Shown: positions 1-6,029 of the stretch, one piece after another
Numbering within the stretch: position 1 is the stretch's first letter
Layout of the letters: each line of letters opens with the position of its first letter
DNA from: an uncultured Verrucomicrobiae bacterium
GTDB lineage: Bacteria > Verrucomicrobiota > Verrucomicrobiia > Verrucomicrobiales > Akkermansiaceae
Direction of reading: 5' to 3'
Assembly (NCBI GenBank): GCA_937957985.1
Contig: CALGOH010000076.1
Coordinates: 1 to 7,538, forward strand
Length of the DNA stretch: 7,538 nt
Made by a program: the position numbers and the translations under genes
The notes under the pieces: generated by a model
Told to the model about the DNA's origin: nothing
Seen by the model: only the letters and a program-made list of their open reading frames with translations
Databases searched by the model: none

Positions 1-278
1 ATCGGTGCCGGAAAGAAGTTCATTCAGGTTCTCGCCCAGGAATTCCTCGTAAGTCTGGCTCAGCTCGACGACTCGCAGTCCCGCCCCAGAAGCGCAAGCA
101 CGGAGCGCGCGGGCTTCCTCCTTGATCCGTCGATCTCGCCCATCCCCAGCATCCGCGCCGTCAGCTCCACAGCGGTCGCGTAATCGGTCGAGCAAGGGGT
201 CAATCGAATGGGACGGCACGCCTTCCCGGTCCGGTAGGCGACCACCGGCTCGTTCAGGCCCTTTTTTTTGCCATCCAT
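1..278 (-). pseudogene. Possible decayed small protein gene, partial at left edge
   Basis: The minus strand shows protein-like segments that alternate between two frames. Reading leftward from an ATG at 278, one frame gives LNEPVVAYRTGKA; the other gives VPSHSIDPLLDR (219-184); the first returns with YATAVELTARMLGMGEID (182-129); the second then runs from RIKEEARALRACA (from 129) through VVELSQTYEEFLGENLNE to the left edge without a stop. Joined at about 219, 184 and 129, these make one plausible protein of about 90 residues continuing outside the window. The codons in the first-frame segments mostly end in G or C, as in the real genes here. I infer a gene broken by three small indels, or assembly errors. 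The first frame alone stops at 60-62. The second frame alone could be an intact gene from the GTG at 219. An A8 tract lies just inside the ATG. I do not recognise the family and assign no function. Confidence 0.35.
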
Positions 279-389
279 GCGGGCATGCTACCTCCGCACC
301 GCCTCCCCCACAAGCCCCCAATCCCGCCTTGAATTGCCCCTGCCACCGTGCATCCTCCCGCCCCTCCTACGGCGCCCGGCGCCGCTGCC
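279..389. other. Gap between the divergent minus-strand signal and hisS, with a small hairpin
   Basis: This 111-bp stretch separates the ATG at 278 (minus strand) from the preferred hisS ATG at 390. It is C-rich on the plus strand. I see no convincing -35/-10 pair and no Shine-Dalgarno sequence ahead of hisS. A perfect 5-bp stem with a 3-nt loop (371-375 with 379-383, GGCGC/GCGCC) ends seven bases before the hisS ATG. In sequence this GC-rich such a stem can occur by chance. A role in masking the start is only a possibility. Confidence 0.4.
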
Positions 390-1685
390 ATGGCCAGTTC
401 CTCATTCCAAGCCCTGCCGGGTTTCCGCGACTTTCCGCCGCGGGAATGCGCCGTGCGCAACTACCTCTTCGAGACCTGGCGCGCGGTGGCACGGACCTAC
501 GGCTTCGTCGAGTACGACACGCCCGTCCTCGAGGATACCGGGCTCTACCTGAAGAAGTCCGGCGGCGAGCTGTCGTCCCAGCTCTTCCGCTTCGAGGACC
601 AGGGCGGGCGCGACGTCTGCCTGCGCCCGGAAGTGACCGCCTCGCTGGCACGCATCGCCGCCCAGACACAGCGGCAGTTTCCCAAGCCGCTCAAGTGGTT
701 CGAAATCGGGCAATGCTTCCGCTACGAGAAGCCCCAGAAGGGCCGCGGACGCGAGTTCTACCAGTTCAACGTCGACATCCTCGGCGAACCGGGGCCGCGG
801 GCCGATGCGGAGCTGATCGCCCTGGCGGTCGATACCATGCGCGCCTTCGGCTTCGGGCAGGACGACTTCGTCGTGCGCGTCTCCGACCGGCAGGCCTGGC
901 TCGACTTCGCCTCGAACCGGGGCATCACCGGGGATCGCGTGGCCGAGTTCCTCCAGGTCATCGACAAGCTCGAGCGCGAGAAGCCCGAGGTCACGGCGGA
1001 AAAGCTCGACGGCTTCGGCCTCACCACCGAGGAGATCACCACTTTCATCCGGAATCCCGAAAGCGCGTCGCTCGCCTTTGAATCGATCCGCGAGGACCTG
1101 CAGTCGAGAGGCCTCGATGCCTACGTCGAACTCGATCTCTCCATCGTCCGCGGCCTCGCCTACTACACCGGCGTCGTCTTCGAGGTCTTCGACCGCAGCC
1201 GCTCGATGCGCGCCCTTGCCGGCGGCGGCCGCTACGACACCCTCGTCGCGACGCTTTCCGACGATGCCGTCGACCTCCCCGCCACCGGCTTCGCGATGGG
1301 CGACTATGTCATCCGCAATTTCATCGAGGAGCACACCGACGCCCGCATGCGCATGGAGGTCTGGCTCCAGCGCCAGGCGGCCGCCTGCGACGTGGTTCTT
1401 GTGCTCGCCGACGAAAGCAAGCGCCCCGAGGCGTTGCGCATCCTCACCGAACTCCGCGAGGCCGGCATCTCGTGCGACCTCCCCTTTTCCACCGGAAAGA
1501 TCGGCAAGCAGTTCCAGCGGGCCGAGCAGAGCGGCGCGCGCTTCGCCCTCGTGGTCGGCAGCGAGCTTCCCGAGATGACCCTCAAGGTCCTCGCCTCCCG
1601 CACCGAGGAATCCTGCCACGTCCTCGGCCTCGCCGAATGGCTCACCGACCGCCTCCAACAACCCGACGGTCCCCTCCTCGCGTAG
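390..1685 (+). CDS. hisS: Histidyl-tRNA synthetase (HisRS)
   Basis: HisRS charges tRNA-His with histidine in the cytoplasm using ATP. The 431-residue product has the class II catalytic core. Motif 2 is visible at about 109-126 (CFRYEKPQKGRGREFYQF). The HisA motif RGLAYYTG is at 254-261, with the catalytic arginine at 254. The HisB/motif-3 region AGGGRYD is at 277-283. The C-terminal anticodon-binding domain occupies about 332-415 and includes DLPFSTGKIGKQFQRA. The length is normal for bacterial HisRS. I chose the ATG at 390 because the family begins a few residues before the ALPGFRDF segment. An in-frame GTG at 348 would add a Pro/Ala-rich 14-residue leader unlike the family. No Shine-Dalgarno sequence is visible before either start. 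The stop is followed at once by a possible terminator and then the GxxExxY cassette; aspS lies beyond, and hisS-aspS adjacency is seen in many bacteria. Confidence 0.97.
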   Translation: MASSSFQALPGFRDFPPRECAVRNYLFETWRAVARTYGFVEYDTPVLEDTGLYLKKSGGELSSQLFRFEDQGGRDVCLRPEVTASLARIAAQTQRQFPKPLKWFEIGQCFRYEKPQKGRGREFYQFNVDILGEPGPRADAELIALAVDTMRAFGFGQDDFVVRVSDRQAWLDFASNRGITGDRVAEFLQVIDKLEREKPEVTAEKLDGFGLTTEEITTFIRNPESASLAFESIREDLQSRGLDAYVELDLSIVRGLAYYTGVVFEVFDRSRSMRALAGGGRYDTLVATLSDDAVDLPATGFAMGDYVIRNFIEEHTDARMRMEVWLQRQAAACDVVLVLADESKRPEALRILTELREAGISCDLPFSTGKIGKQFQRAEQSGARFALVVGSELPEMTLKVLASRTEESCHVLGLAEWLTDRLQQPDGPLLA

Positions 1686-1704
1686 CCCCCTCCCGGGGCC
1701 TTTT
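1685..1704 (+). terminator. Possible weak intrinsic terminator after hisS
   Basis: A 5-bp GC stem (1685-1689 GCCCC with 1695-1699 GGGGC, loop 1690-1694) is followed by C and four T residues. It overlaps the last base of the hisS stop codon. The T run is short, so termination may be partial and read-through into the downstream genes is plausible. An alternative small stem, GCC-TTTT-GGC (1698-1707), overlaps it. Confidence 0.35.
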
Positions 1705-1705
1705 G

Positions 1706-1740
1706 GCATGATGCACTTGATGGAAAGGATGAAGAGGATG
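1706..1740 (+). repeat. Left arm of inverted repeat (GATG units every 9 nt)
   Basis: This 35-nt arm aligns with the reverse complement of 2117-2152 with 32 identical columns of 36 (three mismatches, one single-base gap). It contains GATG at 1710, 1719, 1728 and 1737, exactly 9 nt apart. It overlaps the 5' end of the GxxExxY reading frame and supplies its possible starts. Confidence 0.8.
1722..1728 (+). promoter_or_regulatory. Shine-Dalgarno-like site inside the left repeat arm
   Basis: GGAAAGG lies 9 nt before the ATG at 1738, a workable spacing. It favours that codon as the start of the GxxExxY gene over the in-frame ATGs at 1708, 1711, 1720 and 1729. The ribosome site would thus be part of the inverted repeat and would be hidden if the two arms paired in the transcript. 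Confidence 0.4.
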
Positions 1741-2112
1741 GATTTGGAGACCGAAACCAAATGCATTATCGGCGTTGCATTCGATGTCATGAACGAGATC
1801 GGGTGCGGTCTTCGGGAGAAGGCCTACGAGCGGGCGATGGTCCGGGAGTTCCAACTGCAATCGATCCGCTACGACCAGCAGCGTCAGTTTCCGGTGATCT
1901 ACAAGGACACCGAGATCGACACTCTCATTCCCGACCTGATCACCCACGATCAGATCATCGTCGATACCAAGACCATTCCGCAGATCACGTCCCGGGAGAT
2001 CTCCCAGATGTTCAACTACCTCCGCATCACCCGTCTTCCCATCGGCCTCATCGTCAACTTTTACTACCCGAAGGTTCAGGTGAAGAGAGTACACCTCTCC
2101 GACAGAACATAA
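1738..2112 (+). CDS. GxxExxY-family protein, PD-(D/E)XK nuclease-like
   Basis: The 124-residue product matches the GxxExxY family, small proteins considered to have a PD-(D/E)XK nuclease-like fold and no established role. The signature GLREKAY is at 24-30. The putative catalytic set is D66 (IPDLI) and D76-T-K78 (IIVDTK). Many relatives have E-x-K here, as I recall them; the Asp is a conservative change that keeps an acidic residue. The conserved tail elements QMFNYLRIT (about 90-98) and the GLIVNF strand (103-108) are present. The DLETE start of the family follows the ATG at 1738 directly, and a Shine-Dalgarno-like GGAAAGG precedes it. The frame is open back to 1708, giving 134 residues with a Met-rich leader encoded by the left repeat. 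The gene is enclosed by inverted repeats, has lower GC than its neighbours, and separates hisS from aspS. DNA or RNA cleavage is possible but unproven. Confidence 0.9.
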   Translation: MDLETETKCIIGVAFDVMNEIGCGLREKAYERAMVREFQLQSIRYDQQRQFPVIYKDTEIDTLIPDLITHDQIIVDTKTIPQITSREISQMFNYLRITRLPIGLIVNFYYPKVQVKRVHLSDRT

Positions 2113-2116
2113 TTTT

Positions 2117-2152
2117 CATCTTCTTCATCCTCTTCCATCAAGTTCATCAAGC
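2117..2152 (-). repeat. Right arm of inverted repeat (GATG units)
   Basis: This 36-nt arm starts four bases after the GxxExxY stop and ends 21 bases before the aspS ATG. On the plus strand CATC occurs at 2117, 2126, 2136 and 2145 (spacing 9, 10, 9). It mirrors the left arm except for one extra base, and it makes up most of the aspS leader. Confidence 0.8.
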
Positions 2153-2173
2153 AACTTCCCCTTCAGGCACACC

Positions 2174-3970
<1,797 letters not shown>

Positions 3971-4016
3971 GGTCCGGGCCGCGGGATGGCGCCAGAGGAC
4001 CAGTGACCTGCGCTTC

Positions 4017-5006
4017 ATGGCACTCGACGCGGAGAGACTGATCGTCGAGACGACGGGCGCCACCCGGTGCCGGGAACTGGGCGTGGTGCAGCGCCTGTGG
4101 AGTGGATACGGCTCGATCCGGAGATACAAGATCGATGGCGGTGACCGCCCGAGCGTGATCGTGAAGCACATTTCACCACCGACCGCGGCGAATCATCCCC
4201 GCGGGTGGAACACAGACCATTCCCATCAGCGCAAGCTCAGGTCCTATCGGGTCGAGTCGATGTGGTACCGTGACTACGCCAAACGCTGTGGCACAGGTTG
4301 CCGCGTTCCGGAATGCCTCGCCATGGAACGGCGGGATGACGAGATCCTTCTGCTTCTCGAAGACCTCGACGCATCGGGGTTTCCCGGACGCCGGAGGTCG
4401 GTCACGCCCGTGGAAACCCGGGCATGCCTGGAATGGCTGGCGCGGTTCCATGCCACATTCCTGGGCAGTCCGGCTGACGGGTTGTGGGAGTGCGGAACCT
4501 ACTGGCATCTGGAGACAAGGCCGGATGAACTGAAGCGGCTGGAGACCGAGGATCCCGCCCTGTGGCAGGCGGCGGGCGAGATCGATGCGAGACTGAAGCA
4601 GAGTGCCTTCCAGACGCTGGTTCACGGTGACGCCAAACTGGCGAACTTCTGTTTCTCGTCCGACGGGTCTTCGGTTGCGGTCGTCGATTTTCAGTACGTC
4701 GGCCGGGGCTGCGGGATGAAGGATGTGGCCTATTTCATCGGAAGCTGCTTCGACGAGGAGCAATGCGAGGCCCAGGCACCGGCCCTGCTTGACCGTTACT
4801 TCGAAAGGCTGCGACTTGCGCTCGACGAACGCGGTTCGCCCGTCGATCCGGATGCCATCGAAGCCGACTGGCGCGCCCTCTATCCGTTCGCGTGGACGGA
4901 CTTCCATCGCTTTCTGAAAGGCTGGAGCCCCGGGCACTGGAAGATCCACGACTACAGCGAGCGACTGGCCCGGGAGGTCCTCTCGCAACTCCGACAAGGC
5001 TCATGA
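4017..5006 (+). CDS. Phosphotransferase, APH / ecdysteroid-kinase-like family
   Basis: The 329-residue product has a protein-kinase-like fold of the type that phosphorylates small molecules. Visible elements in order are the nucleotide-binding lysine K50 (VIVK), a helix-C-like glutamate E80 (SYRVES), the hinge LLLEDLD at 112-118, the catalytic loop HGDAKLAN at 203-210 (D205, N210), and the metal-binding VDFQ at 223-226 (D224), followed by KDVAYF. This pattern fits the EcKinase/choline-kinase/APH superfamily; the substrate is unknown, and resistance to an aminoglycoside should not be assumed. I chose the ATG at 4017; an in-frame GTG at 3948 would overlap aspS by 23 bp and add an Arg-rich leader unlike the family. 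No strong Shine-Dalgarno sequence is visible. The 3' end overlaps the phosphatase start (ATGA), which implies translational coupling. Codons ending in G or A appear more often than in hsdR, so the two may differ in history. Confidence 0.85.
   Translation: MALDAERLIVETTGATRCRELGVVQRLWSGYGSIRRYKIDGGDRPSVIVKHISPPTAANHPRGWNTDHSHQRKLRSYRVESMWYRDYAKRCGTGCRVPECLAMERRDDEILLLLEDLDASGFPGRRRSVTPVETRACLEWLARFHATFLGSPADGLWECGTYWHLETRPDELKRLETEDPALWQAAGEIDARLKQSAFQTLVHGDAKLANFCFSSDGSSVAVVDFQYVGRGCGMKDVAYFIGSCFDEEQCEAQAPALLDRYFERLRLALDERGSPVDPDAIEADWRALYPFAWTDFHRFLKGWSPGHWKIHDYSERLAREVLSQLRQGS
5003..5006 (+). promoter_or_regulatory. ATGA stop/start overlap coupling kinase and phosphatase
   Basis: The kinase stop TGA (5004-5006) shares bases with the phosphatase ATG at 5003. 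A second ATG at 5006 overlaps the last base of the same stop. Either start allows ribosomes to reinitiate, which helps keep the two proteins in proportion. Confidence 0.75.
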
Positions 5007-5893
5007 TGCTGGATTCCGACGATCTCAACGCCCTTGCCGACGAAGCCTGCCTGGCGGCGGTCGAAGCCGGCGCCCTGATCGCCAGCTACCGCGACCGCGA
5101 AGTGGAGGTGCGCGAAAAGGACGCCGGCAGCGGCCTCGCCTCGCAGGTCGTGACCGAGGTCGATGAGCGGAGCGAGGACACGATTCTCCGCGTCCTCGCT
5201 CCCACCATCGAGCGCCATGACCTCGCCGTCCTGACCGAGGAACGGGAGGACGACCGTCGAAGGCTGGAGAAGGACCACTTCTGGTGCATCGATCCGCTCG
5301 ACGGCACCCTCCCGTTCACCCGCGGCATCCCGGGATACTCCGTCTCGATCGCCCTGGTGCGAAAGGATGGCAGGCCGATGTTAGGGGTCGTCTTCGATCC
5401 GGTCGCCCAAAGGCTCTACCGCGCGGTGTCCGGGGTCGGCATCGAGATCGACGGCGAGAAGTTTCATCCCTCCGTGCGCGAGGGCGGCCCTCTCAGGTTC
5501 TTCTGCGACGGCACCTTCGCCATGCACCCGGAGCGCGAGGCGCTGATCCGGGAGGTCGAGGCGACGGCCGCGCGCGGAGGCTACCCCGGCGTCGAGGTCA
5601 TCGAGGGCGCGGGGGGCGTGCTCAATGCCTGCCACGTGCTCACCGAAGGTCCGGCCTGCTACTTCAAGAGGCCCAGGCTGAAGAACGGCGGCGGTTCACT
5701 GTGGGACTTCGCGGCGACCGCCTGCCTCTTCGCCGAGGCGGGTCTCCACGCCCGGGATTTCGAGGGCCGCCCCCTCGACCTGAACCGGCCGGACTCCACC
5801 TTCATGAACCACCGCGGCGTCTGCTACGCCACCTCCGCCGAACTCGCCGCCGCCTTGAGGGCGGGCCCGCCACATCTACCGGATCATCGATAA
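5003..5893 (+). CDS. Inositol-monophosphatase-family phosphatase (IMPase/CysQ-like)
   Basis: The 296-residue product carries the metal-dependent phosphatase signature of the IMPase/FBPase/CysQ superfamily. The visible pieces are VVTEVD at 49-54, LTEE at 77-80 (the position of the metal-binding GEE), the core motif IDPLDGT at 96-102 with both aspartates, and GGSLWDFAATACLFAEAG at 230-247, in which the WD motif supplies the third metal-binding aspartate (D235). After DPLDGT the sequence reads LPFTRG rather than the TNFVHG of classical inositol monophosphatase or the KEF of E. coli CysQ. The substrate could be an inositol phosphate, a sugar phosphate or 3'-phosphoadenosine 5'-phosphate. The length is slightly above the usual 260-280. 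The preferred start is the ATG at 5003; the frame is open upstream to 4892, but that part is antisense-type shadow within the kinase gene. It is coupled to the kinase gene and likely works in the same small-molecule pathway. Confidence 0.9.
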   Translation: MMLDSDDLNALADEACLAAVEAGALIASYRDREVEVREKDAGSGLASQVVTEVDERSEDTILRVLAPTIERHDLAVLTEEREDDRRRLEKDHFWCIDPLDGTLPFTRGIPGYSVSIALVRKDGRPMLGVVFDPVAQRLYRAVSGVGIEIDGEKFHPSVREGGPLRFFCDGTFAMHPEREALIREVEATAARGGYPGVEVIEGAGGVLNACHVLTEGPACYFKRPRLKNGGGSLWDFAATACLFAEAGLHARDFEGRPLDLNRPDSTFMNHRGVCYATSAELAAALRAGPPHLPDHR

Positions 5894-6029
5894 GGCAGCA
5901 TGAATCCCGCTACCCCCAGAATCGGGTCGATCTCGCTACCCTCCGCCGGGCGACGGAGTGGACGACGAAGTTGTCCGTTTCCGCTTCACGAAGCGCCTCG
6001 GAAAAGCCCAGTATGCTGCGGTCTAGCAG
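5894..6029. other. Intergenic gap before hsdR with two small hairpins and a short direct repeat
   Basis: This 136-bp gap holds no reading frame I can support. It contains a 12-nt near-repeat ATC(C/T)CGCTACCC at 5904-5915 and 5930-5941 (11 of 12 identical, 26 bp apart). It also has a 5-bp stem at 5941-5945/5954-5958 and another at 5982-5986/5991-5995 (loop CACG). Neither stem has a T run, so neither is a clear terminator. TATGCT at 6012-6017 resembles a -10 box, but no -35 lies at the right distance. The gap presumably holds the hsdR promoter. Confidence 0.4.

Larger units (their letters stand above)
1706..2152 (+). mobile_element. Putative 447-bp inverted-repeat-bounded cassette carrying a GxxExxY gene
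   Basis: The segment between hisS and aspS begins and ends with imperfect inverted repeats (1706-1740 and 2117-2152) that hold one complete small gene and almost nothing else. Four sequence lines inside it (1741-1980) contain 131 G+C out of 240, about 55%, against 42 of 60 in an aspS line (2281-2340). The combination of precise bounding repeats, one nuclease-fold ORF, shifted base composition and position between two genes that are often adjacent suggests an inserted unit. It does not encode a recognisable transposase. I find no clear target-site duplication; a GCA at 1706-1708 and 2151-2153 is too short to count. Calling it mobile is therefore an inference. It could instead be an RNA-level structure, or a vertically inherited gene with a folded transcript. 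Confidence 0.4.

Noticed and set aside
268..296. Possible hisS promoter with TTGCCA at 268-273
   Set aside because: No AT-rich -10 hexamer lies 16-18 bp downstream.
348..389. Upstream GTG start for hisS
   Set aside because: It adds a Pro/Ala-rich 14-residue leader not typical of HisRS. The ATG at 390 fits the family start, although neither has a Shine-Dalgarno sequence.
122..1081. Open frame of 319 codons on the plus strand overlapping hisS
   Set aside because: Arg/Pro-rich translation typical of an out-of-frame reading of GC-rich coding sequence; hisS occupies the real frame from 390.
402..1790. Long open frame of 462 codons on the minus strand
   Set aside because: It is antisense to hisS, whose C/G-ending codons leave the opposite frame free of stops. 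Its translation has no recognisable motifs, while hisS has all family motifs.
1706..2153. GCA on both sides of the repeat-bounded cassette as a target-site duplication
   Set aside because: Three bases, not placed symmetrically with respect to the arm ends, is within chance.
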